A DNA stretch of 64,000 nucleotides. Origin: Chryseobacterium oranimense. Lineage in GTDB: Bacteria; Bacteroidota; Bacteroidia; Flavobacteriales; Weeksellaceae. Location of the stretch: the NCBI RefSeq assembly GCF_900129755.1, contig NZ_FQWT01000006.1, positions 186,001-250,000 on the forward strand. The letters are read 5' to 3'. The notes under the pieces were generated by a model. That model was not told where the DNA came from. It was given only the letters and a program-made list of their open reading frames with translations, and did no database searches. Each line of letters opens with the position of its first letter. Position 1 is the stretch's first letter. A program made the translations under genes and the position numbers. This document shows, in pieces, positions 8,508 to 15,715 of this stretch.

Positions 8508-9890
8508 ATGTATTCAAAATTATCAATCAAAGGTTTAAGAGGTTTTTCGCAAACAGGAAATCTCAATTTAAGTATTCCAAATGGACAAATCGGCAGTGGC
8601 TTGACTACGCTTGTAGGACCAAACAATGCAGGAAAATCAACAATTATTGAAGCATTTAAAGCATTTAATAGTATTAAAGGGCATAATAAACCTAGCTTTA
8701 CAGAGGGGAAAAGAAATAAAAATACAGATGATAGAATTGAATTAAAATTATATAAAGATGACGATAATTTTATAACTTTAAGAACCTCTCCTCAAGGGGG
8801 AAGCGAAACAGAATCTATATCGAATGGATTGGAGGATAGCAATATTAACATATTTGTCATAAAATCAAGAAGGACTTTTAATCCTTATTTTAGCAAAAGT
8901 AAATGGAATAGAAATGATTTTTTTCAACATGATGCATTTGAGGAACAAAGAAGTGCAGTTTACAATAATTTCAGCAACAGGCTTTTCAATATAAATGAGA
9001 ATCCAAATGATTTTAATAAAATATTATCCAAAGTATTGAGCCCTCTTCCTAACTGGACAATAGACCAATCTGACAATGGCAACTATTATATTAAGTTTAA
9101 TTATGATAACCATTATCATAGCAGTGAAGGAGCAGGTGAAGGACTTCTTAGTATTTTTACCATAGTTGATGCCTTATATGATTCTCAAAAAGATGATATT
9201 ATTGTTATTGACGAACCTGAACTATCATTGCACCCAAGTTTACAGAGAAAGCTATGTCAGCTTCTTTTAGAATTTTCGGCTGATAGACAAATTGTTATTT
9301 CTACTCACTCTCCATACTTTGTTAGTTGGGAATCTCTTTTAAATGGAGGAAAACTGGCTAGAATAATCAAAAAAAATAATGGAACAGAAATTAATCAATT
9401 AGTAGAGAAACAAATTCAATCCATTAAACAACTTTTAGGTAATTTTTTCAATCCGCACACTTTGGGAATAGATGCTAAAGAAATTTTTTTCTTAGAAGAT
9501 AATGTTTTAATTGTAGAAGGTCAAGAAGATGTTGTTTATTTCCAACAAATTCTTAATATATTACACCTGCAAATTAGTGGAAGTTTTTTTGGTTGGGGAA
9601 TTGGAGGCGCAGGTAATTTAGATAAAATTTTAGATATTTTGAATCAACTAGGATACGATAAAGTTAGTGTAATATTAGATAAAAATATGGAACATTTAAT
9701 CAAACAATACTCAAAAGATTATCCTTATTTATTTCAAGCTATACCTACAAATGATATCAGAGACAAAAAGGCTATTCAAGAAAAATCTGCTGTTGAAGGT
9801 TTAATTGATCAGTCAGGTAAAATTATAAAGGAACAATATATAGATGATATACAAAAAATAATAAACAATATCAACGAATATAATGCATAA
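8508..9890 (+). CDS. OLD-family ATP-dependent endonuclease (AAA ATPase plus TOPRIM)
   Basis: A 460-residue protein. The ABC-type ATPase part has Walker A GPNNAGKST (37-45), a signature-like EGAGEGLLSI (about 207-216), Walker B IIVIDEPE (231-238) and a switch histidine in STHSPYF (265-271). The C-terminal TOPRIM part has LIVEGQEDVVYF (334-345) and ILDKN (389-393). The second acidic residue of the usual DxD is Asn here, which may weaken or alter metal binding. OLD proteins are phage-defence nucleases. Class 2 members (Gabija GajA) are paired with a UvrD-like helicase, which is absent, so this looks like a solitary class 1 protein. The region is AT-rich and beside the Mrr-type gene, consistent with a defence cluster. 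Confidence 0.87.
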   Translation: MYSKLSIKGLRGFSQTGNLNLSIPNGQIGSGLTTLVGPNNAGKSTIIEAFKAFNSIKGHNKPSFTEGKRNKNTDDRIELKLYKDDDNFITLRTSPQGGSETESISNGLEDSNINIFVIKSRRTFNPYFSKSKWNRNDFFQHDAFEEQRSAVYNNFSNRLFNINENPNDFNKILSKVLSPLPNWTIDQSDNGNYYIKFNYDNHYHSSEGAGEGLLSIFTIVDALYDSQKDDIIVIDEPELSLHPSLQRKLCQLLLEFSADRQIVISTHSPYFVSWESLLNGGKLARIIKKNNGTEINQLVEKQIQSIKQLLGNFFNPHTLGIDAKEIFFLEDNVLIVEGQEDVVYFQQILNILHLQISGSFFGWGIGGAGNLDKILDILNQLGYDKVSVILDKNMEHLIKQYSKDYPYLFQAIPTNDIRDKKAIQEKSAVEGLIDQSGKIIKEQYIDDIQKIINNINEYNA

Positions 9891-10001
9891 TAAATTAACA
9901 TAAGCTAACAAAATCAATCTGTTAGAAATCATTAGAATTACTTATCGCTCAGCAAAGTCTCATGATTTTGAGCCCAATAAAATAAAACCAATCTATAAAA
10001 A

Positions 10002-10041
10002 AAAATAATCTCCGAAGTCTGAAGACTTCGGAGATTATTTT
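10002..10041. terminator. Bidirectional terminator between OLD and XRE genes
   Basis: A perfect 19-bp stem (10002-10020 with 10023-10041, loop GA) with T-rich sequence on either side. The XRE stop codon directly abuts it at 10042-10044. Confidence 0.9.
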
Positions 10042-10266
10042 TTATTCTATTTTAAAATCAAATAATTCTTGAGGATGAACCTCTAATCCTTTAGACAGTT
10101 CCTGTATTGTTGAAATTCTTAAATCAACTTCTCCTTTTTCAATTTTGCTGATATTACTATGGTCTACATCACATTTCTGAGCTAACTCACGATAGCTTAA
10201 TCCCAACTTCTTTCTAAATTTTTCAACTCTTTTTCCAAAAGCTATTCGAAACTCAATTCTATCCAT
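10042..10266 (-). CDS. XRE-family helix-turn-helix regulator
   Basis: A 74-residue protein that is almost entirely one Cro/CI-type HTH domain. The core reads LSYRELAQKCDVDHSNISKI (about residues 23-42), followed by EKGEVDLRISTIQELSKGLEVHPQELF. Such single-domain proteins are dimeric DNA-binding repressors. The gene is divergent from the hairpin-rich region and the 174-residue protein gene. The intervening DNA has two inverted repeats with TGTAG/CTACA half-sites around a promoter-like box, so it may control that promoter and its own. A role as the controller of the neighbouring locus is inference. Confidence 0.88.
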   Translation of the reverse strand: MDRIEFRIAFGKRVEKFRKKLGLSYRELAQKCDVDHSNISKIEKGEVDLRISTIQELSKGLEVHPQELFDFKIE

Positions 10267-10313
10267 TGCAATACCATTATCAAAGCAATTTGGAAAGTTT
10301 ATAATAAAAAAAA

Positions 10314-10333
10314 TGTAGTTGAATTAACCTACA
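10314..10333. promoter_or_regulatory. Operator-like inverted repeat 1 (TGTAG ... CTACA)
   Basis: TGTAG (10314-10318) and CTACA (10329-10333) form a dyad upstream of the -7 box at 10349. It shares half-sites with the dyad at 10363-10383, so both may bind the adjacent XRE protein. Confidence 0.5.
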
Positions 10334-10348
10334 GTTAAAAAATTATTT

Positions 10349-10356
10349 TATATTTG
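10349..10356 (+). promoter_or_regulatory. Candidate -7 box (TATATTTG) driving the hairpin region
   Basis: TATATTTG matches TAnnTTTG exactly. It is bracketed by the two dyads and would start a transcript near 10362. A matching -33 box at 19-base spacing is not evident. Confidence 0.5.
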
Positions 10357-10362
10357 TACAAT

Positions 10363-10383
10363 AAGCTACAATAAATGTAGCTT
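10363..10383. promoter_or_regulatory. Operator-like inverted repeat 2 (AAGCTACA-N5-TGTAGCTT)
   Basis: Perfect 8-bp arms with a 5-base spacer just downstream of the -7 box, where a bound repressor would block transcription. The half-site is shared with 10314-10333. Confidence 0.6.
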
Positions 10384-10426
10384 TGCGATACTTCAAAGAA
10401 TAAAAGAAGCTATTGCTTAGAATCTT

Positions 10427-10921
10427 GCTTTTGAAAACTGGTAATTTTTAATAGGAACAAGACGATAAGCAGGAAGCTCACGACCTAGGCGTGGGCTCTC
10501 CTTATCTGTTCCAATGGTATACCAGTGCCTCAAAAGCGGATATTGTAGAGTCTCATGCCGTTTTTATTTTCATGCAGTTCTGTTTTTCTACAATAATTTT
10601 CTAAGCCTGCTTTACAACATAAAGTATCATGATACGGTACAATGGAGTGTACAATCCATTGCGGCTTTAGGGCTTTTAGAAAAACACAAATTCTATCATA
10701 TTCATTGGGATTGTATGGGCAGGAAGTTCAGGCGGGCTTCCTCCTTTTACGGCCAGTAAAATCGTACCATAAAAACATGACAAAAATTTATAACCATTAA
10801 GGAACATGAAGAGAATAAGATAAGTTAAGATCCATCAAAGATGGTTGAAGCAACCCGCTAAAAACATAGCTTCAGCTATGAGCTTAATAATTCTTAATCA
10901 CTTAAAAAAATCTTAATGGTT
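10427..10921 (+). ncRNA. Candidate structured RNA: chain of at least six hairpins
   Basis: The 709-base gap between the XRE and 174-residue genes has no convincing protein gene but has many perfect pairings. Element 1 is nested: GCTTTTGA/TCAAAAGC (10427-10434, 10530-10537), ACTGGT/ACCAGT (10437-10442, 10521-10526), GGAACA/TGTTCC (10454-10459, 10507-10512), GATAAG/CTTATC (10464-10469, 10501-10506), GCTCACG/CGTGGGC (10476-10482, 10490-10496). Element 2 is TATTGTAGA/TCTACAATA (10541-10549, 10587-10595). Element 3 is CAATGGA/TCCATTG (10640-10646, 10655-10661) inside AAGCC/GGCTT (10603-10607, 10663-10667). Element 4 is AGGAAG/CTTCCT (10721-10726, 10737-10742). Element 5 is AACCATTAAG/CTTAATGGTT (10792-10801, 10912-10921), enclosing CCATC/GATGG (10832-10844) and CATAGCT/AGCTATG (10865-10880). 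It could be a long leader or a separate RNA. No known RNA family was recognised. Confidence 0.5.
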
Positions 10922-10975
10922 AAGAAAATAGTACATCAATTATTTTGAAAATCACTATTACAAAAATACAAACTC

Positions 10976-11500
10976 ATGAAAAAAAACAGAACAGACTTTC
11001 AATCCCGGCTTGGCAAAAGCCGGAAGAAACATTGCGGCATACAGCTAATGGAAAACTATTTTAAGCTCAATGACCTTGCAGCATCCAAAGAGCTGCTAAA
11101 CGACATTATAAGTTATGCGGTAAAAAGAAACAGCTGGATAAAAGAACACCCATCCGTTATCCTTCATTTTCAGCAGGCGATGCGGTCATTCATCCGTGCA
11201 GGCTACCTCATAGCGCTACAGGAAAAGAAAAGAACCGCAACTATTCAGTTGGAAGATGTTTCCCCGTCGGTTCTTGGCTTGCTTTCAGAGAAGGAATACC
11301 AAAATCCTCTGTTAGTCTTTAGAAAAGCATTCAAAGAATACAGCATCAAGGAGTTTGATTATTTTATTTCCGGGATGGTCTATCTCTCACTGGGAATCTA
11401 TAACAATCTGCCGGAAAGGAATATTATAAGTCCATACATTCACCTCACCAAAATGCTGGATGCGGCCTATCTTATTCTTGAAAGGAAAGAGAAAAAATAA
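10976..11500 (+). CDS. Unrecognised 174-residue helical protein
   Basis: I do not recognise a family. The N-terminus is basic (MKKNRTDFQSRLGKSRKK), followed by a mostly helical, soluble body with no signal peptide or membrane segment. Notable stretches are MENYFKLNDLAASKELLNDI and YSIKEFDYFISGMVYLSLGI. The basic start could bind nucleic acid. The gene follows the hairpin-rich region and a promoter that may be controlled by the XRE protein. A fragment with about 80 percent identity to bases 11332-11392 lies at 18172-18231, so the gene belongs to a repeated, probably mobile unit. A start at the internal Met 25 (11048) is possible. Confidence 0.7.
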   Translation: MKKNRTDFQSRLGKSRKKHCGIQLMENYFKLNDLAASKELLNDIISYAVKRNSWIKEHPSVILHFQQAMRSFIRAGYLIALQEKKRTATIQLEDVSPSVLGLLSEKEYQNPLLVFRKAFKEYSIKEFDYFISGMVYLSLGIYNNLPERNIISPYIHLTKMLDAAYLILERKEKK

Positions 11501-11579
11501 AGACAACTCCATCCTGGTTTGCAAAGAACATTTTAAATTAATGACTTAACTGTCAGCCTGACTTATGAATAGTATTTCA

Positions 11580-11684
11580 TTACAACCACTATTGTTTGCC
11601 CCTACCCGAGAACTCCGTTGGTTTCCCACAAACTGCGTAAGACTTCCATACAGCTCATTTTATGACAAACACCAGTGGTTGTAA
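11580..11684. repeat. 105-base element bounded by an 11-bp inverted repeat
   Basis: TTACAACCACT (11580-11590) and AGTGGTTGTAA (11674-11684) are perfect reverse complements. GTTTG (11594-11598) and CAAAC (11666-11670) extend the pairing inside. It could be a small non-coding RNA or a miniature mobile element. Confidence 0.5.
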
Positions 11685-11771
11685 TCAGAAGAGTTTTGCT
11701 ACGCGAAGCTATCCTACTTTACGCCGTTCAAATAAATAAATCCGAAGTCTGGATAATTTAGGGCATTGAAA

Positions 11772-11814
11772 AAGCTAACCGAAAAAATTAGCTTACACTT
11801 TTTCCCTATATTTG
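11772..11814 (+). promoter_or_regulatory. Promoter region of the kelch gene with operator-like palindrome
   Basis: AAGCTAA (11772-11778) and TTAGCTT (11788-11794) form a perfect 7-bp dyad just upstream of TATATTTG (11807-11814), a match to TAnnTTTG. The dyad occupies the -33 region, where a regulator could act. Confidence 0.45.
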
Positions 11815-11893
11815 ACTTTGATGTTCAAGTGATATTCGGGGGCAAAACAATCCCGGATTCTCAACAGAAAACAAACACTAAATCTTAATACCA

Positions 11894-12829
11894 TTGAAAA
11901 TAAAATTAGTACTCCTTTTATTTTTTGGCTCATTGTTAGCCCATGCACAAACACTTCAATTTAAAAATATCGCCAATATGTCTGCCGGCAGAGGGGCCAC
12001 AGCCAGTGTCATAGTGAATGATGATATCTATGTGAGCAATGGGTATCAGGCAAAAGCAAGTGATGCAAGGTATGTTGAAAAATATAATATTACCACCAAC
12101 AGCTGGAGTATTCTCAATTCTACCCTGCTTCCCAAAAGATTTGCTAATTCAGAGACTTACAATAATAAAATTTATATTTTTAACGGTTGGGGAAACAGCC
12201 ACCTTGAAATTATAGACCTTGCCACCAATACCCTATCGAAGGGGGCTGTGAATCGTTCCTACACAGGAAATGCAGGTTCAGCCATCCATAATGGCAGGAT
12301 ATATGTATTTGGCGGCAGCGGATTAAATGGAGCTGCCACCACCGTATTTTCTAATAAATTCCAGTACTATGATATCGCTTTGAACACATGGAACCCATTA
12401 CCGGATATGCCCACAGCCAGAGAAGCAAAAGGCAAAATTGTTAATGATAAACTTTATGTAATTGGTGGTTTTAACGGGACGCCATCGCGCCTGATCAACG
12501 TTTACGACCTCAATACTAATCGTTGGATCGATAAGTACACGATGCCTGTTGGGATATCCGGACACTCATTAGCTGTATCCGGTAATAAAATTTTTATTGT
12601 AGGTGGTCTTAATAATCAATCTTTTTTGGCCTATTTTGATACCACAACCAATAAATTACATCAGTTATCATCCAATATGATTCCCAGAAGAGACGCTGCA
12701 GCTGAAGTATACAACAATAAATTATACATCATAGGTGGAAGTACAGCGTCCCTCACCAGCTCAGCTATTAAAAGCATACAAGTGGCAGATATTAGCGAAA
12801 GTGTACTTTCTGGAAATGTCAGCCAATAA
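11894..12829 (+). CDS. Secreted kelch-repeat protein
   Basis: This 311-residue protein starts at TTG, chosen because the residues that follow form a clear signal peptide (KIKLVLLLFFGSLLAHAQ) and no in-frame ATG gives one. The rest has about six kelch-type blades, each with a diglycine or equivalent (IYVFGGSGLNG, LYVIGGFNG, IFIVGGLNN, LYIIGGSTA) and a later Trp, so it should fold as a beta-propeller in the periplasm or outside. There is no T9SS sorting tail. Kelch propellers bind proteins or carbohydrates; the ligand is unknown. An operator-like palindrome precedes its promoter. Confidence 0.85.
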   Translation: MKIKLVLLLFFGSLLAHAQTLQFKNIANMSAGRGATASVIVNDDIYVSNGYQAKASDARYVEKYNITTNSWSILNSTLLPKRFANSETYNNKIYIFNGWGNSHLEIIDLATNTLSKGAVNRSYTGNAGSAIHNGRIYVFGGSGLNGAATTVFSNKFQYYDIALNTWNPLPDMPTAREAKGKIVNDKLYVIGGFNGTPSRLINVYDLNTNRWIDKYTMPVGISGHSLAVSGNKIFIVGGLNNQSFLAYFDTTTNKLHQLSSNMIPRRDAAAEVYNNKLYIIGGSTASLTSSAIKSIQVADISESVLSGNVSQ

Positions 12830-12902
12830 GATCCAATATTTTAACAAAGGCCAGTGCGGGCAGGAGGCCGCCCCCAATAACCATTTACCGAAAGGAAATA
12901 CC

Positions 12903-12933
12903 ATCCGCTCTATTTTTACAGGGCGATTTTTTT
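12903..12933 (+). terminator. Terminator after the kelch gene
   Basis: CGCTCT pairs with AGGGCG (one G-T pair) across an AT-rich loop and is followed by seven T. It is similar in form to the groEL terminator. Confidence 0.6.
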
Positions 12934-12937
12934 GTAT

Positions 12938-12945
12938 TATATTTG
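12938..12945 (+). promoter_or_regulatory. Candidate -7 box (TATATTTG) for the hydrolase gene
   Basis: Exact TAnnTTTG match 17 bases before the start codon at 12963, giving a very short leader. Confidence 0.45.
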
Positions 12946-12962
12946 ACGACTAACCATGATCT

Positions 12963-13859
12963 ATGAAAATTCACTCTTTTTCCGGCTTTTATTTCCGACT
13001 GCTATTGATAGCTTTTCCGCAATTTGTATTTTCACAATCGGTCGGCTTTACCATTCAGGATGTAAAATTTGAAAGTCAGGGCATTACTCTCGCAGGCTCC
13101 ATTTTAGAGCCTGAAAAACCATTGGCAGCAGTTGTCATTGTTCATGGCTCCGATCCGGTAAAAAGAGAAATGGAGTTCGCCAAACGCCTTGCCAAAGAAG
13201 GTATTGCCGTACTCACCTATGACAAACGTGGCGTGGGAGAATCCGGCGGGGTGTATGTAGGTCCATCTGTTGGCACAAATAATATCGACACTGCTAATCT
13301 TAATTTATTGGCTCAGGATGCCAATGCAGCCGTAAAAACATTCGGAACCTATTTGAAAGATAAAAAAACACCCGTTGGATTAGTAGGTTTCAGCCAGGCA
13401 GGATGGATCATCCCGATGGCTGCCAGCAAAAATCCACAGATTGAATTCATGGTCTTATTTAGTGGACCTACCATTACGACGCTGGAGCAGCTCCGGTTTC
13501 AGTTTTATACGAATGGAAACAATAATTTCTGGGAAAACCATACAGAAGCAGACGCCCTCGAACATACTAAAAATGATCCGGACAAATATCAATTTACAGC
13601 GACAGACCCAAAAACCTCTCTGAATACCCTTTCCATTCCCGGGCTTTGGCTTTTTGGTGAAAAAGACATCCAGATTCCGGTAAAGCTGTGTATGGAACAA
13701 TTGAATACCCTTAAAGCCCAGGGCAAACCTTTTGAATATACTTTATTTTCTAAACTGGGACACAATACTTCTTCCGGCAACGATACGGCACCTGTCGATA
13801 TTGCTGTCCAATGGATAAAACACAAAGCCTCGATTAAAAAATTTAAACTTTCAAAATAA
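12963..13859 (+). CDS. Secreted alpha/beta hydrolase
   Basis: A 298-residue protein with an N-terminal signal peptide ending near FVFSQ. The alpha/beta fold shows VVIVHGSDP (oxyanion loop), a nucleophile elbow GFSQAG with the catalytic Ser, an acid in LFGEKDIQIP and the catalytic His in SKLGHNT. It resembles esterases/acyl-peptidases of the DLH-like type and probably acts in the periplasm. The substrate is unknown. It is a single-gene unit with its own promoter-like box, downstream of the kelch terminator. Confidence 0.85.
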   Translation: MKIHSFSGFYFRLLLIAFPQFVFSQSVGFTIQDVKFESQGITLAGSILEPEKPLAAVVIVHGSDPVKREMEFAKRLAKEGIAVLTYDKRGVGESGGVYVGPSVGTNNIDTANLNLLAQDANAAVKTFGTYLKDKKTPVGLVGFSQAGWIIPMAASKNPQIEFMVLFSGPTITTLEQLRFQFYTNGNNNFWENHTEADALEHTKNDPDKYQFTATDPKTSLNTLSIPGLWLFGEKDIQIPVKLCMEQLNTLKAQGKPFEYTLFSKLGHNTSSGNDTAPVDIAVQWIKHKASIKKFKLSK

Positions 13860-13942
13860 AAACCAAAACAACATTTGCGCAATTGTATATATTGTGTATA
13901 CCGTAATATATAATTTGGATGTTAATTTTACCAAAAACCCGT

Positions 13943-14440
13943 ATGAAATTGAATTTTAGAATATTAACATTGTTTCTTATGTCCTTAATTTTATCTTGTC
14001 ATGAAAAACAAAATAAAAAAAAGGTAGAAAATCTGAATAGTAATTGGGAAAAACTTGAAATTAATACTATCAGTGAAAAAATACTGATTTCAAAATTTTC
14101 TGATTCTGCAGAATATGAGCAAAATCCAAATAATATTACATTTAAAATAACGCCCGAAAATGGACAAACCAAACAGGAAAAAATCGTGAAAAAGAAAATT
14201 TATTTCACTAAATCTGAAAAAGATAGTTTAGCAAAATATATTTATATGTCTGTAACCGAGCCAAAATTTACAAATGTTCTAGCAACTGATTATGTGGGAA
14301 ACGTGATGCTAAAATACGATACAGGAAACACAAAATTAACCTGTGAGTATAATTCAGTTGGAGATTGGAGTGTAGTTTCTGATGTTACAAGAAAAATTTA
14401 TGAATTAATATCCAAAAAAGCAGAAGTATCCAAAAATTAA
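13943..14440 (+). CDS. Hypothetical lipoprotein
   Basis: The frame opens at ATG 13919, but the Met at 13943 directly starts a lipoprotein signal (MKLNFRILTLFLMSLILSC, lipobox LILSC), so the later start is preferred. The mature part is about 147 residues, charged and AT-rich, with no recognised domain. It is probably anchored to the outer membrane. It lies between two unrelated genes in the same direction and may be a recent acquisition, judged only by its base composition. Confidence 0.7.
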   Translation: MKLNFRILTLFLMSLILSCHEKQNKKKVENLNSNWEKLEINTISEKILISKFSDSAEYEQNPNNITFKITPENGQTKQEKIVKKKIYFTKSEKDSLAKYIYMSVTEPKFTNVLATDYVGNVMLKYDTGNTKLTCEYNSVGDWSVVSDVTRKIYELISKKAEVSKN

Positions 14441-14484
14441 AAAAAACAGCAGAGAGGCCATAACCACAGACACATCAAGAATTA

Positions 14485-15477
14485 ATGACAGAAAAATTTC
14501 CGGTAATAAACAGCACACTTTCACCCAATGAACTTGGCAAACTTATTCAGCAAAAATACGGATTAAGCGGCAAAACGGAATGCAGCATATTCAGACTTGC
14601 CATGAACCATTTATACATTGTTTCCGATGGCGAAAACAGATACGTTTTCAGAGTTTACACCAATAATTGGCGAACAAAATCAGAAATCCAGGAAGAATTA
14701 AGACTTTTACTTCATTTAAAAGACACTGACCGGCAAGTTGCTTTTCCAATTGCTGATCAATCGAACCAATACATCCAGGAAATTGAAGCTCCGGAAGGAA
14801 CAAGGTTTGGCGTTTTATTTTCGTATGCCAAAGGTACAAAGACAGCAAAATTTTCATCACAGACAAGCTTTCTTATCGGGCAGGCATTGGCAAAAGTTCA
14901 TCAATCCACAGAGAATTTTGAACTAAAGAGAATGTCTTACAATACTCAGAATTTGCTGGACAACTCTGTTTTTAGAATAAAAAAGTTCTTCAATAAAAAC
15001 ATCAGCGAAATTGAATTTTTAGAAAAACTGTCTGCATTTTTAACGCTAAAAATCCAAAATATCGACAAACCAGAAATGAGATATGGAAGCGTACATCTTG
15101 ACGTTTGGTTTGACAATCTGCACATTGACGATGAAAAGGAAATAACATTTTTTGACTTTGACTTTTGCGGTAACGGCTACTTATGTTTCGATATTTCTTA
15201 TTTCCTGTTTCAGTTACTTGCAACCAATCTGAACGAAGCAGAGTATCAGGAAAAAGCAGAAAGTTTTTTAAAAGGCTACGAAACAGTAACAGTAATCAGC
15301 GCCGAAGAAAAAAGATTTTTGCCTTATGCCTGTTTAGCAATTATGACCTATTACATAAGCGTTCAGTGCGACAGATTTGACTATTGGACCAATATTTTCC
15401 TGAATGGAGATCATTTAAAAAGAATGGTGGGAAATCTGAAACGATGGATTTCTTACAATAAAATTGAAATAGAATAA
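14485..15477 (+). CDS. APH-family phosphotransferase (kinase-like)
   Basis: This 330-residue cytosolic protein has the aminoglycoside-phosphotransferase/choline-kinase fold. The catalytic loop reads GSVHLDVWFDNLH (normally HGDLHxxN) with Asp and Asn present, followed by the metal-binding FFDFDFCGNGYLCFD. The N-terminal lobe includes a conserved strand with RYVFRVY. The family includes antibiotic kinases, homoserine kinase-like HSK2 and stress kinase SrkA. The sequence does not decide among them, and antibiotic resistance should not be assumed. The first position of the HGD triad is Gly-Ser-Val, a deviation that may matter for activity. Confidence 0.82.
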   Translation: MTEKFPVINSTLSPNELGKLIQQKYGLSGKTECSIFRLAMNHLYIVSDGENRYVFRVYTNNWRTKSEIQEELRLLLHLKDTDRQVAFPIADQSNQYIQEIEAPEGTRFGVLFSYAKGTKTAKFSSQTSFLIGQALAKVHQSTENFELKRMSYNTQNLLDNSVFRIKKFFNKNISEIEFLEKLSAFLTLKIQNIDKPEMRYGSVHLDVWFDNLHIDDEKEITFFDFDFCGNGYLCFDISYFLFQLLATNLNEAEYQEKAESFLKGYETVTVISAEEKRFLPYACLAIMTYYISVQCDRFDYWTNIFLNGDHLKRMVGNLKRWISYNKIEIE

Positions 15478-15504
15478 CAGAAAACAATGAACAGCTAACA
15501 TTAC

Positions 15505-15665
15505 ATTGGCAAAATACTGTACGAAAGTCTAAGTTGAAATATTTGCAATTTTTTGCCACTGCTATTTTTCGTTTAGACTTTCTTAGTAATTTAGTCACCC
15601 GAAAAAGCATCGGACCTGTTTGATAGAACTTTAACAAAAGATTCTGCCGCACTTCGCCAATACTT
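15505..15665. repeat. Intergenic element bounded by TTGGC/GCCAA, with internal 10-bp stem
   Basis: ATTGGC (15505-15510) and GCCAAT (15656-15661) face each other. Inside, GAAAGTCTAA (15523-15532) and TTAGACTTTC (15573-15582) are perfect reverse complements. The right end, CGCCAATACTTT, recurs at about 17062-17073. Confidence 0.45.
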
Positions 15666-15715
15666 TTCCGTTGTGAAACATTCTATCTAAAATTGCGTTT
15701 AAAATCAAAAAAAAC

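Larger units (their letters stand above)
11501..11893. other. Non-coding gap with an inverted-repeat element and a promoter
   Basis: No gene was found. It holds an inverted repeat at 11580-11684 and, nearer the kelch gene, a palindrome at 11772-11794 and a -7 box at 11807-11814. Both are listed separately. Confidence 0.7.

Noticed and set aside
8508..9890. Gabija system
   Set aside because: GajA-like parts are present, but no UvrD-like GajB helicase follows; the next gene is an XRE regulator on the other strand.
10514..10759. 81-residue open frame in the hairpin region
   Set aside because: It overlaps several perfect stems and has an odd Cys/Phe-rich composition with no family likeness, so it is more likely a by-product of structured RNA.
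10427..10921. Retron msr-msd RNA
   Set aside because: No reverse transcriptase gene is near; the flanking protein is not RT-like.
5958..11500. Integrative element or prophage
   Set aside because: No integrase, transposase, relaxase or phage structural gene was found, so only island-like features can be claimed.
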